Translations under genes and position numbers: made by a program
Assembly: GCF_902499125.1 (NCBI RefSeq)
Contig: NZ_CABVPX010000010.1
Location: forward strand, 1-64,000
Direction of reading: 5' to 3'
Origin: Burkholderia arboris
Lineage (GTDB): Bacteria > Pseudomonadota > Gammaproteobacteria > Burkholderiales > Burkholderiaceae
DNA: 64,000 bases
Notes under the pieces: model-generated
Told to the model about the DNA's origin: nothing
Seen by the model: only the letters and a program-made list of their open reading frames with translations
Databases searched by the model: none
Shown: positions 25,509 to 34,097 of the stretch, piece by piece
How positions within the stretch are numbered: position 1 is the first letter of the stretch
How the letters are laid out: each line of letters begins with the position of its first letter

Positions 25509-27809
25509 TCACGCCGTCAGGCAGTACACGCGGTACGTGCCGTCCTCGACTTCCACGCCGTGCGTGTCGTGCGCAAAGCCCGGAAAGCGCCGGTCGTATG
25601 CTTCGAGCGCCTTCAGGTAGCCGAGCACCGGGCCGCCGGCCGGCCCCGCGTTCTCGCCCGGCATCAAGAGCGGAATGCCCGGCGGATACGGCACGACGCC
25701 GGTGGCGACCGTGCGCCCGGCCAGCTCGTCGAGCGCGACCTGCTCGACGCGGCCCTGCACGAGATGCTCGTACGCGCGCACCGGGCTCATCTCCGGCGTC
25801 GGCAGGATCGAGAACGCCTCCGACATCAGCCGCGTCGTGCCGAGCTGCTCCATCGCCGCGAACATCGTGTCGGCCAGGTCCTTCAGCCCCATGCCCGCAT
25901 AGCGCGAGCCATGCTCCTTCGCGAGCGACGGAATCGCCATGTCGAGCGGCAGGTTCGCGTCGTAGTCGCGCTTGAAGTCGCACAGCGCGCTGACGAGCGA
26001 GCCCCACTTGCCCTTCGTGATGCCGATCGAGAACAGGAACAGGATCGTGAAATCGGTCGTCTTCTCGACGACGATCCCGCGCGCGTCGAGATACGCGGTG
26101 ACGACGCTCGCCGGGATGCCGACCGGCATCAGGCCGCCGGCCGGTGCGACGCCCGGCGTGACGATCGACACCTTGATCGGGTCGAGCATGCAGTAGCCGT
26201 CCTCGATGTTGCCGAAGCCGTGCCATTGCGCGCCGGGGCGCAGCACCCAGCACGCCGGGTCGCTCGCGAGCAGTTCGGGCGGCGCATCGTGGAACGGCAG
26301 CGTGCGGCCCGTGCGCGCCTCGAGCACGGTGTCGGGCTGCCAGCATTCGAAGAACCAGTCGCCCTTCGCGCCGAATTCGCCGTTCATCCGCGCGATCATC
26401 TGGCGGAACGCGACGGCCTCTTCGATCGACTCGTGTGTCAGCGCGGCGCCGCCGGGGCCGTCCATCATCGCCGCGGCCACGTCGTTCGACGCGATGATCG
26501 CGTAGTTCGGCGACGTCGATGCATGCATCATGAACGTTTCGTTGAACTGGGCATGCGGAATCGGGCTGCGGCCGTCGCGCACGTGGATGTACGACGCCTG
26601 CGACAGCGCGGTCAGCAGCTTGTGCGTCGACTGCGTCGCGAACACCGTGGGGCGGTCCGCGCGATGGTCGCGCGGGTCGCCGTGCATCGCATGGCGGTCG
26701 CGGTAGATCGGGTTGAAACGCGCGTAGCCATACCACGCTTCGTCGAAGTGCAGGCGATCGACGCTCGCGCCGAGCAGTTCTTCCACGCGCGTGACGTTGT
26801 AGCAAAGGCCGTCGTACGTCGAGTTCGTGATGATCGCGTGCTTCGGCTGGCGATCGGCCAGCCCGGCCGCGAGCGGGTTCGACGAGATCGCCTCGCGAAT
26901 CGCCGTCTGCGTGAGGCGCTCTGAGGCGATCGGCCCGATGATCCCGTAGCGATTGCGCGTCGGCACGAGGTAGGTCGGAATCGCACCCGACATCGTCATC
27001 GCATGTTCGGCCGACTTGTGACAGTTGCGGTCGCACAGCGCGATCTGGTCGCGGCTCACGCTCGCCATCAGGATGATGCGGTTCGACGTCGACGAGCCGT
27101 TCGTCACGTGATACGTGCGATGCGCGCCGAACACGCGCGCCGCATAGCGTTCGCTTTCGCCGATCGGGCCCGAGTGGTCGAGCAGCGAGCCGAGTTCGCC
27201 AACCGAGATCGACAGGTCCGAGCGGAACAGCGCTTCGCCGAAGTATTCGAAGAATGCGCGGCCGACCGGCGATTTCAGGAAGCCGGTGCCGCCCGTGTGG
27301 CCGGGCGTATGCCACGAGTATTCGTAGACGCGGGAGAACTTCGCGAGCGCGCCGAACATCGGCGGCAGCACGGTCGAGCGATAGCGCTCGATCGCCGCGT
27401 GGATGCGCCCGCCGATGAAGTCGGCGGTATCTTCGAGCAGCCACACGAAATCGTCGACCTTACCCATCACCGCCGACGGCACCGTCGACGCGACGCTGCG
27501 GTCGGCCAGCAGGAAGATCGGCACGTTCGCGTTGCGATGCCGGATCGCATCGACCACGGCCTCGGACGGCCCGTGGCCGTCCACGCCGAGATCCCAGTCG
27601 AGCAGCACGCACTGGATCGACGGGTCGGAGCGGATCAGCACGATTGCATCGTCGGCGGACGTCGCCGTGAGCACGTCGATACCGCGCTGCACGAGCTCCG
27701 CACTCAGCGTGCGGACCGCGCGCCCGGTGGCGGTTTCCTGCGTGATTTCATCGTCGACCAGCAGTGCACGCATGCCGAGACGACGAATGCCACCGACAGA
27801 AGTATTCAT
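25509..27809 (-). CDS. adiA: Biodegradative arginine decarboxylase, AdiA-type
   Basis: This 766-residue PLP enzyme of the Orn/Lys/Arg decarboxylase class has an N-terminal receiver-like wing domain (ALLVDDEITQETATGRAV), the large PLP domain with ATQSTHKLLTALSQASYIHV (Schiff-base Lys near residue 397), and a C-terminal domain ending in a YRVYCLTA-type tail. Stretches such as DRLHFDEAWYGYARFNPIYR and VPYPPGIPLLMPGENAG follow E. coli AdiA closely. It should convert arginine to agmatine plus CO2 and consume protons in acid. A strong Shine-Dalgarno (GAGGGCAACAAC) precedes the ATG. Substrate preference versus lysine or ornithine is inferred from family likeness only. Confidence 0.85.
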   Translation of the reverse strand: MNTSVGGIRRLGMRALLVDDEITQETATGRAVRTLSAELVQRGIDVLTATSADDAIVLIRSDPSIQCVLLDWDLGVDGHGPSEAVVDAIRHRNANVPIFLLADRSVASTVPSAVMGKVDDFVWLLEDTADFIGGRIHAAIERYRSTVLPPMFGALAKFSRVYEYSWHTPGHTGGTGFLKSPVGRAFFEYFGEALFRSDLSISVGELGSLLDHSGPIGESERYAARVFGAHRTYHVTNGSSTSNRIILMASVSRDQIALCDRNCHKSAEHAMTMSGAIPTYLVPTRNRYGIIGPIASERLTQTAIREAISSNPLAAGLADRQPKHAIITNSTYDGLCYNVTRVEELLGASVDRLHFDEAWYGYARFNPIYRDRHAMHGDPRDHRADRPTVFATQSTHKLLTALSQASYIHVRDGRSPIPHAQFNETFMMHASTSPNYAIIASNDVAAAMMDGPGGAALTHESIEEAVAFRQMIARMNGEFGAKGDWFFECWQPDTVLEARTGRTLPFHDAPPELLASDPACWVLRPGAQWHGFGNIEDGYCMLDPIKVSIVTPGVAPAGGLMPVGIPASVVTAYLDARGIVVEKTTDFTILFLFSIGITKGKWGSLVSALCDFKRDYDANLPLDMAIPSLAKEHGSRYAGMGLKDLADTMFAAMEQLGTTRLMSEAFSILPTPEMSPVRAYEHLVQGRVEQVALDELAGRTVATGVVPYPPGIPLLMPGENAGPAGGPVLGYLKALEAYDRRFPGFAHDTHGVEVEDGTYRVYCLTA

Positions 27810-28315
27810 GTTGTTGCCCTCGCTGTTGCGTTGCTTCGATTGGTATTGTTCGTCTCACGAGCACGCGGACAGCAGGTCACGGGCAGCGGCATGAGACGCT
27901 CGCAATTCCGGCTTGATTCGCCATCCAATTCGGAGCCGACTATGCCATAGATGCTTTTCGATGAAAAGCTGACGATTCGTTGAAACCATCGGCGCCTTTC
28001 AAATCGGATTTCATAATTGGATCATTTTTATGTGCACCGCAGCATGTCAATTCCCGATTATTTGATCATTCTCATCCTGCAATGACATTATCGATTCCGG
28101 TCGATTGAATTCGCGGCCTATTGTTGCTACGATCGGCTGCGCCGGGCATGGTCCGATCGCGGCTGTGCCGCACCGCGCAAGGCTATATCGAGCCGCGCGC
28201 ATTCGGCATTCAGCATTCGCGGGAGCGTTTCAATCGGCTGCGGCGCATGTCGGATCAGGACGACGCGCCGGCGCGAATCGCGCTCCCGCTTCCGCACATT
28301 TACGGGAGAGTTCGC
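27810..28315. other. Divergent control region between adiA and speF
   Basis: A 506-bp region without a convincing gene, AT-rich from about 27930 to 28120. It carries a perfect GCTTTTC-3-GAAAAGC inverted repeat and an 11-bp near-direct repeat, ATTGGATCATT (28016-28026) and ATTTGATCATT (28060-28070), whose starts are 44 bp apart, close to four helical turns. The part nearest speF (about 28120-28315) is GC-rich and would form a long leader. A frame in phase with speF is open through it. Confidence 0.55.
27953..27969. promoter_or_regulatory. 17-bp inverted repeat in the adiA/speF control region
   Basis: GCTTTTC, three bases, then GAAAAGC form a perfect 7-bp inverted repeat. It lies about 145 bp from the adiA start and about 350 bp from speF, in the AT-rich core of the divergent region. 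It could be an operator dyad controlling both decarboxylase transcripts. Confidence 0.4.
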
Positions 28316-30496
28316 GTGAGTCTGTTGAAAATCGCAGTCGAGCCGGCGCTGATTGGCGCCTTCCTCACCACGCACGAACAGGTCGACGTATTCCAGACCG
28401 ATTTCACGAATATCGCGGCAATCGTGGTCGGAATCGATTCGGCGCAGAAAGTGCTGAAAGCCGTCGAAAAAACCGGGTTCGCGATTCCGTTCTTCGTCGC
28501 GGTCGAGCCCGACCAGGAAGTGCCGCCGTCGATCCTGCCGAGCGCGAGCGGCGTGATCCAGCTCCGGCACGGCGGGCGCCACTATTACGGCCGGCAGATT
28601 TCCGCCGCCGCCGACATCTACAGCGAGAATCTGCTGCCGCCGTTCTTCAAGGTCATGCGCGAATACGTGCAGCGCGGCTACGTCGAGTTCGACTGCCCGG
28701 GCCACCAGGGCGGCCAGTTCTTCTCGAATCACCCGCTCGGCCGGATGTTCTTCGACTTCTTCGGCGAGACGATCTTTCGGGCGGACCTCTGCAACGCGGA
28801 CGTCCGGCTCGGCGACCTGCTGATTCACGAAGGGCCCGCGCTGGAAGCGCAGCGCAACGCCGCGCGCATCTACAACGCGGACAAGACCTACTTCGTGCTG
28901 AACGGCACGTCGACCTCGAACAAGGTCGTCACCAGCGCGCTGCTCGCGCCCGGCGATCTCGTGCTGTTCGACCGCAACAACCACAAGTCGGTCCACCTCG
29001 GCGCGCTCGTGCTGTCCGGCGCGCGGCCCGTCTACCTCGAAACCGCGCGCAACGCGTGGGGCCTCATCGGCGGCGTCGACAGCGCGGCGCTCGGCGAAGC
29101 GCGCATTCGCGACGCGATCCGCGACGTCGCGCCCGAGCGCGCCGACCTGCCGCGCCCGTTCCGGCTCGCCGTGATCCAGCTCGGCACCTACGACGGCACG
29201 ATCTACAACGCGCGCGAAATCGTCGACCGGATCGGGCATCTGTGCGACTACATCCTGTTCGATTCGGCGTGGGTCGGCTACGAGCAGTTCATCCCGATGA
29301 TGCAGGACTGCTCGCCGCTGATGCTGACGCTCGGCCCCGACGATCCCGGCATCTTCGTCACGCAGTCGGTGCACAAGCAGCAGGCCGGCTTCTCGCAGAC
29401 GTCGCAGATCCACAAGAAGGACAGCCACATCGAAGGCCAGAAGCGCTTCTGCGACCACCGCCGCTTCAACAACGCGTACATGATCCATGCGTCGACGAGC
29501 CCGTTCTACCCGATGTTCGCGGCGCTCGACGTGAACGCGCAGATGCATGCGGGCCCGGCCGGCAAGCGCCTGTGGCGCGACTGCGTCGCGCACGGTGTCG
29601 ACGCGCGCAAGCTGCTGATGAAGACCTGCCGCCAGATCCGCCCGTTCGTTCCGCAACAGGTCGACGGCCGCCCGTGGGCCGACTACCCGACCGAGCAGAT
29701 CGTCGACGACCTGCGCTTCTTCCGCTTTCACCCGGCCGACACGTGGCACGGCTTCGAAGGCTATGCGGACGACCAGTACTTCGTCGATCCGTGCAAGCTG
29801 CTGCTGACGACGCCCGGCATCGATCCCGACACGCACGAGTACGCATCGTTCGGCGCGCCGGCGCCGATCCTCGCGCGCTACCTGCGCGAGCACGGCGTCG
29901 TGCCCGAGAAGGCCGACCTGTACACGATCCTGTTCCTGCTCACGCCGTCGGAGAGCTTCGGCAAACTGCAGCATCTGGTTGCGCACCTCGCGCAGTTCGA
30001 GCGCCATCTCGACCAGGACACACCGCTGCGCGAAGCGATTCCGTCGCTGTGCGAAGCCTATCCGGAGCTGTACGGCACCATGCGCTTGCGACAGCTGTGC
30101 CAGCGCATGCACGACTTCTACCGCAGCCACGACATGAAGCACCTGCAGAAGCAGATGTTCCGGCGCGCGCAGTTCCCGAAGCAGGCGATGCAGCCGCAGG
30201 CCGCGAACGCCGAGCTGATCCGCAACAACGTCGAGCTCGTCACGCTCGACCGCATCGAAGGCCGGATCGCGACCGAGGGCGCGCTGCCCTATCCGCCCGG
30301 CATCTTCTGCGTGGTGCCCGGCGAAGCGTGGGGCGGCCCGGCGCTCGATTACTTCCGTGCGCTGGAAGCCGGGATCAACGCGCTGCCGGGCTTCGAGCCG
30401 GAAATCCAGGGCGTGTACCTGGAGACGAAGCCGGACGGCACGAAGCAGGCATCGGCCTACGTGGTCGCGGCCGGCGCCGACGCGTCGCGCGCGTAG
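28316..30496 (+). CDS. speF: Inducible ornithine decarboxylase, SpeF-type
   Basis: The protein has 726 residues, against about 730 for E. coli SpeF/SpeC. The wing domain start SLLKIAV matches the SpeF N-terminus. The PLP domain contains FDCPGHQGGQFF, TYFVLNGTSTSNKVV, LFDSAWVGYEQFIPMM and FVTQSVHKQQAGFSQTSQIH with the Schiff-base Lys at residue 354. It should make putrescine from ornithine in the cytoplasm. I chose the GTG at 28316 because GGGAGAG lies just upstream and it fits the family start. An ATG at 28247 and a TTG at 28121 are in frame but lack a ribosome site. It is divergent from adiA-potE. Confidence 0.9.
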   Translation: MSLLKIAVEPALIGAFLTTHEQVDVFQTDFTNIAAIVVGIDSAQKVLKAVEKTGFAIPFFVAVEPDQEVPPSILPSASGVIQLRHGGRHYYGRQISAAADIYSENLLPPFFKVMREYVQRGYVEFDCPGHQGGQFFSNHPLGRMFFDFFGETIFRADLCNADVRLGDLLIHEGPALEAQRNAARIYNADKTYFVLNGTSTSNKVVTSALLAPGDLVLFDRNNHKSVHLGALVLSGARPVYLETARNAWGLIGGVDSAALGEARIRDAIRDVAPERADLPRPFRLAVIQLGTYDGTIYNAREIVDRIGHLCDYILFDSAWVGYEQFIPMMQDCSPLMLTLGPDDPGIFVTQSVHKQQAGFSQTSQIHKKDSHIEGQKRFCDHRRFNNAYMIHASTSPFYPMFAALDVNAQMHAGPAGKRLWRDCVAHGVDARKLLMKTCRQIRPFVPQQVDGRPWADYPTEQIVDDLRFFRFHPADTWHGFEGYADDQYFVDPCKLLLTTPGIDPDTHEYASFGAPAPILARYLREHGVVPEKADLYTILFLLTPSESFGKLQHLVAHLAQFERHLDQDTPLREAIPSLCEAYPELYGTMRLRQLCQRMHDFYRSHDMKHLQKQMFRRAQFPKQAMQPQAANAELIRNNVELVTLDRIEGRIATEGALPYPPGIFCVVPGEAWGGPALDYFRALEAGINALPGFEPEIQGVYLETKPDGTKQASAYVVAAGADASRA

Positions 30497-30800
30497 GGCG
30501 GCCCAGCGGCCGCGCGCCGCTCACGGCCCTTCTTCGAGACCGCCGCCCATCGCACGAGCGGGCGCGGGAACGGGGACCGGATGCGCGTGGCCGCAGGCGG
30601 CGCAAATCGCACCGGCGCGGCCGCGATTGCGTCGCGACAACGTACACGAGAGCGGCACTTGCATGCGCCCCCGGCGTGCGCTACCGTCCTCCTTTCCGGG
30701 ATAACCGAAGCCTCGCCTCGAAACCCATCCGTCGATTCGATCCGATGCGGCCCCGCCCCTGCCCGGCGCTGTCGCGTCGACCGTACAGGAGGGGTTTGCG
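30497..30800. other. Intergenic region between speF and the MFS gene
   Basis: About 300 bp of GC-rich sequence. Apart from a possible 47-codon minus-strand ORF (listed separately) it holds a strong ribosome binding site (AGGAGGGG) right before the MFS gene. I see no clear terminator hairpin after speF. Confidence 0.4.
30521..30664 (-). CDS. Possible small protein with CxxCGH motif
   Basis: An open frame of 47 codons, starting with ATG at 30664, encodes MQVPLSCTLSRRNRG, then AGAICAACGHAHPVP and a Pro/Ala-rich end. Most third positions are G or C, as in real genes here. The CxxCGH group resembles half of a zinc ribbon. There is only a weak ribosome site (GGGGGCGC). No family is recognised, and it may be a chance ORF in GC-rich DNA. 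Confidence 0.25.
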   Translation of the reverse strand: MQVPLSCTLSRRNRGRAGAICAACGHAHPVPVPAPARAMGGGLEEGP

Positions 30801-31964
30801 ATGGACGTTCGCGTGTACCTGCTGGCCGCCGCCGTATTCCTGGCCGGCGTCGCCGAAAACATCTGCGTCGGCATCCTGCCGGCGATCTCTGCCGGCCTTC
30901 ACGTGTCGATTGCGGCCGCCGGCCAGCTCACCACGATTTTCTCCGCCGTATTCGCACTGGCCGCGCTCGTGGCAGCCGGCTGCGTCGCGCGCGTCGAACG
31001 GCGCACCGCACTGTTCGCGGCCCTCGGCACATTCGCGGCCGCGAACCTGTTTGCTGCCGCGAGCCCCGGCTATGCGAGCCTGTTCGCCGCGCGCGTGCTG
31101 ATGGCTGCGAGTTGCGCGACGCTGATCCTCGTCGCGACGCGGTTCGCGGCCGAACTCGCGCCGGCGTCGCAACGCGGCCGCGCGATCGGCATCGTATTCA
31201 TGGGGATCAGCGCATCGCTCGTGCTCGGCGTACCGATCGGGATGCGCATTGCCGAATGGGCCGGCTGGCGCGCAGTGTTCGTGTCGATCGCCGTGCCCGC
31301 GCTGCCGCTCGGCATCCGGCTCGCCCGCCGGCTGCCGCGCATGGCGCCTGCCGCGGCCGGCGCGCCCGGCGTGCCGTCGTATCGCGCGGTACTGTCACGG
31401 CCGCGCCTGCTGGCTGCGCAACTCGTCTCGATCGCGATGATCGGCGGGCATTTCACGCTGTTTGCGTATCTCACGCCGTATCTGCAGGCCGTGCTGTCGC
31501 CCGGTGCGGCCGCACTCGAAGGGTTGTACGTGGCGTTCGGGATCGCCGGCGTGACCGGCGCGTGGCTCGGCGGACTCTTCTCGGACCGGCTCGGCGCGTC
31601 ACGCGCGCTGTGCGCATGCCCGGCCGTGTTTCTCGTCGCGATGGCGATGCTGCCGGCGGCCGGTGCATCGCCGCTCGCGTTCGTGCCCGCGATGATGCTG
31701 TGGGGTGGCATCAGCTGGTCGATCTCGCCGATCGTGCAGAACTACCTGATCCATACCGCGCCGTCGCTGGCCGATGCGAGCGTCGGCATCAACGTGTCGG
31801 CCATGCATGCGGGCGTCGCGCTCGGGTCGGCGCTCGGCGGCGTGCTCGTCGGGCGCGATGCCCTGCTCGTCACGCCGTGGGCCGGGTGCGCGCTCGTGGC
31901 CGTCGCGCTGGCATGCGCGTGCGTTGCGGCACGGCCCGCGCGGCAGGCCGCCCGCGCCTCGTGA
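30801..31964 (+). CDS. MFS transporter, DHA1-like
   Basis: This is a 387-residue major-facilitator protein of about 12 membrane helices: FLAGVAENICVGILPAISAG (helix 1), LMAASCATLILVATRFAAEL, then QRGRAIGIVFMGISASLVLG, the sequence around the drug:H+ antiporter motif C region. Small size and lack of long loops fit the AraJ/YdhP-type DHA1 exporters of sugars, amino acids or drugs. A strong Shine-Dalgarno (AGGAGGGGTTTGCG) precedes the ATG. It is a single gene convergent with the alcohol dehydrogenase. Substrate unknown. Confidence 0.85.
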   Translation: MDVRVYLLAAAVFLAGVAENICVGILPAISAGLHVSIAAAGQLTTIFSAVFALAALVAAGCVARVERRTALFAALGTFAAANLFAAASPGYASLFAARVLMAASCATLILVATRFAAELAPASQRGRAIGIVFMGISASLVLGVPIGMRIAEWAGWRAVFVSIAVPALPLGIRLARRLPRMAPAAAGAPGVPSYRAVLSRPRLLAAQLVSIAMIGGHFTLFAYLTPYLQAVLSPGAAALEGLYVAFGIAGVTGAWLGGLFSDRLGASRALCACPAVFLVAMAMLPAAGASPLAFVPAMMLWGGISWSISPIVQNYLIHTAPSLADASVGINVSAMHAGVALGSALGGVLVGRDALLVTPWAGCALVAVALACACVAARPARQAARAS

Positions 31965-31998
31965 ATCGTGACGGGCGGCGCCATGCGCACCGGCCGCA

Positions 31999-33156
31999 TC
32001 ACCACGCCTGCCGGTAAATCGCCAGCGCGTCAGCCTCCGCCACCTCGCGCGGATTGTTCACGAGCAGGCGCGTCTGCAGCATCGCATCCGACGCCATGCG
32101 CGGCAGGTCGCTCTCGCCGATGCCGACTTCGCGCAGCGTGCGCGGAATACCCGTCGCGACGATCAGCCGGTCGATTTCGGCGATCAGCACGTGCGTGCGC
32201 GCTTCGTCGCTGCCCGTCGCCGACGGCGCGACGATCGCCGCGAGTTCCGCATACAGCGGCGCGGCCGCCGGCGCATTGAAGCGCAGCACGTGCGGCAGCA
32301 CCAGCGCGTTCGACAACCCGTGCGGCACGTGGAAAATGCCGCCGACCGGATAGGCCAGCGCATGCACGGCCGCGACCGGCGCATTCGCGAACGCCTGCCC
32401 CGCGAACATCGCGCCCACCAGCATCGCTTCGCGCGCGTGCCGGTTCTGGCCGTCGTCGCACGCTGCCAGCAGGTTGCGAGACAGCAGCGTGAGCGCGTGC
32501 GTCGCGAGCATGTCCGACACCGGATTCTTCAGCCGCGCGGACGTATAGGCCTCGATCGCGTGCACCATCGCGTCGATGCCCGTCGCGGCGGTTGCCGCGC
32601 GCGGCAGGCCGAGCGTGAGTTCGGCGTCGAGAATCGCGACGTCCGCGAACAGGTGCGGCGACACGACGCCCATCTTGCGCGCCTCGCCGACCGTGACGAT
32701 CGACACGGCCGTGACCTCGGAGCCCGTGCCGGCCGTCGTCGGCATCTGCACGAGCGGCAGCCGCGCGCTCGCGACCTTGTCGACGCCATACATGTCGGCC
32801 AGCGCCTGCTGCCGCGGCGCGAGCACCGCGATCAGCTTCGCGACGTCCATCGACGACCCGCCGCCCAGGCCAAGCACGATCTCGGCATCGGCCGCGACGG
32901 CCCGTTCGGTCGCCTCGAGCACCACGTGCTCGGGCGGGTCGGCGATCACGTCGTCGATCACCGTCACCTGCCAGCCGTGCGCGGCGAGGCTCTCCAGCGC
33001 GGGCGCGAGCACGCCGCTGCGATGCAGGAACGCATCGGTGACGACGCACAGCCGCGCGAGCGCCGGAAAGCGTTCGCGCAACAGCGGGCCGAGCCGGCGC
33101 GCGGCGCCAAATTCGACGATCTGCGTCGGAACGGTACGGAATTGAAACGGGTTCAT
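31999..33156 (-). CDS. Iron-type alcohol dehydrogenase
   Basis: The 385-residue protein is of the Fe-ADH (group III) family. The nucleotide site is GLGGGSSMDVAKLIAVL, followed by PTTAGTGSEVTAVSIVT. Metal ligands are expected in GIDAMVHAIEAY and in VHALAYPVGGIFHVPHGLSN. Relatives oxidise or reduce small alcohols and diols such as 1,3-propanediol or lactaldehyde. It is the last gene of a seven-gene operon and overlaps the ABM gene by 4 bp (ATGA). A textbook ribosome site (GGGAGGCACCCG) precedes it. Its role may be to handle the aldehyde or alcohol arm of the operon's substrate. Confidence 0.88.
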   Translation of the reverse strand: MNPFQFRTVPTQIVEFGAARRLGPLLRERFPALARLCVVTDAFLHRSGVLAPALESLAAHGWQVTVIDDVIADPPEHVVLEATERAVAADAEIVLGLGGGSSMDVAKLIAVLAPRQQALADMYGVDKVASARLPLVQMPTTAGTGSEVTAVSIVTVGEARKMGVVSPHLFADVAILDAELTLGLPRAATAATGIDAMVHAIEAYTSARLKNPVSDMLATHALTLLSRNLLAACDDGQNRHAREAMLVGAMFAGQAFANAPVAAVHALAYPVGGIFHVPHGLSNALVLPHVLRFNAPAAAPLYAELAAIVAPSATGSDEARTHVLIAEIDRLIVATGIPRTLREVGIGESDLPRMASDAMLQTRLLVNNPREVAEADALAIYRQAW

Positions 33157-33488
33157 CGGGTGCCTCCCGGTGGCGTCGCCGTGCCGGTGTCCGGCTGCAC
33201 CATGTAGCGCGACACGTCGCGGCGATCGAGCAACGGAATGATGGCCCCGATCCCGATCCGCTGGAAATGCGGCGTTTCCCGATGCGCGTCGAGGCCGTCC
33301 GCGTCGCGGTAGCGCTCGAGGATCACGATGTGGTCGGGGTGCTCCGGCGACCGGAAATACGCGTAGTCGAGGTTCTTCGGCTCGGCGCGCGTGGCCGGCG
33401 CGAGTTCCGCGAGCAGTTCGACCACGCGGTCGCCGTTGCCGGGCTTCGCGAAGTAATGCGCGATCACCTGCAGGTAAGGTTCGTTCAT
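33153..33488 (-). CDS. Antibiotic biosynthesis monooxygenase (ABM) fold protein
   Basis: This 111-residue protein matches the ABM/YgiN dimeric alpha+beta barrel: VIAHYFAKPGNGDRVVELLA, then EHPDHIVILERYRDADGLDA and HRETPHFQRIG. The pattern of Glu-Arg-Tyr and His-x-x-x-PHF is usual for quinol monooxygenase-like members. In operons these small proteins often detoxify or oxygenate reactive intermediates. It starts 28 bp after the antiterminator gene and shares ATGA with the Fe-ADH gene, so it is surely part of the same transcript. Substrate not predictable. Confidence 0.8.
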   Translation of the reverse strand: MNEPYLQVIAHYFAKPGNGDRVVELLAELAPATRAEPKNLDYAYFRSPEHPDHIVILERYRDADGLDAHRETPHFQRIGIGAIIPLLDRRDVSRYMVQPDTGTATPPGGTR

Positions 33489-33516
33489 GCTGCGCTCCGT
33501 GTTCGACAGAGGCCCG

Positions 33517-34092
33517 TCACGCCGACGGGTCGAAATTCCACCACGCGCTGTCGCTCGTCGACACCGCGACCGCCCCGTGCCGCCTCGCGCTGCGCACGTC
33601 GTCCGCGTTGCCGACGAAGCCCGACGCGACGATCGGCGGCAGCGCCTGCCGGTCGGCTTCGCTCAGGTGCGCGAGCATCGGCGCCGGCATCAGCTGCACC
33701 AGGTTCGGATCGCTCTGCTCGATCGCCTTCACGCTGCGCGGCCACGTCGAGCGGTCGGTCACGAACACCTTCTGCATCGTGATCAGCCCGGCGCGGTTCG
33801 CACGCTGGATCGTCGCGACGCGCGTCGACACCAGGCTCGCGACGCCGATATCGGCCAGATATTCGACGCCGCCCTTGTCCTGCGACAGCCCGTCGCAACT
33901 ATCGATGTTGACGATCACGAACTTGCCGGCCCGGGCGAGCGCCGCGACCACCGCCTGCAGCCGGCGCAGGTCGACGTTCGCGACGATGCCGACCTCGGCC
34001 TCGCTGTCGATGAAGCTGTCGGCCTGCTCGACGCCATACAACGTGGCGATGACGGGATGACGGGCGAGACGCGCGCCCAGCGACTTGTCCAT
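33517..34092 (-). CDS. GlpP-like glycerol-3-phosphate-responsive antiterminator
   Basis: The 191-residue protein fits the GlpP family: HPVIATLYGVEQADSFIDSE, then ANVDLRRLQAVVAALARAGK, FVIVNIDSCDGLSQDKGGVE and LVQLMPAPMLAHL. In Bacillus GlpP binds glpD leader mRNA and prevents termination when glycerol-3-phosphate is present. A gene of this family inside a Gram-negative GlpK/GlpD-type operon suggests control at RNA level or feedback by a sugar phosphate. It follows the AGPS-like gene by 5 bp. The open frame upstream in the same phase is a shadow. Confidence 0.85.
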   Translation of the reverse strand: MDKSLGARLARHPVIATLYGVEQADSFIDSEAEVGIVANVDLRRLQAVVAALARAGKFVIVNIDSCDGLSQDKGGVEYLADIGVASLVSTRVATIQRANRAGLITMQKVFVTDRSTWPRSVKAIEQSDPNLVQLMPAPMLAHLSEADRQALPPIVASGFVGNADDVRSARRHGAVAVSTSDSAWWNFDPSA

Positions 34093-34097
34093 GACGT

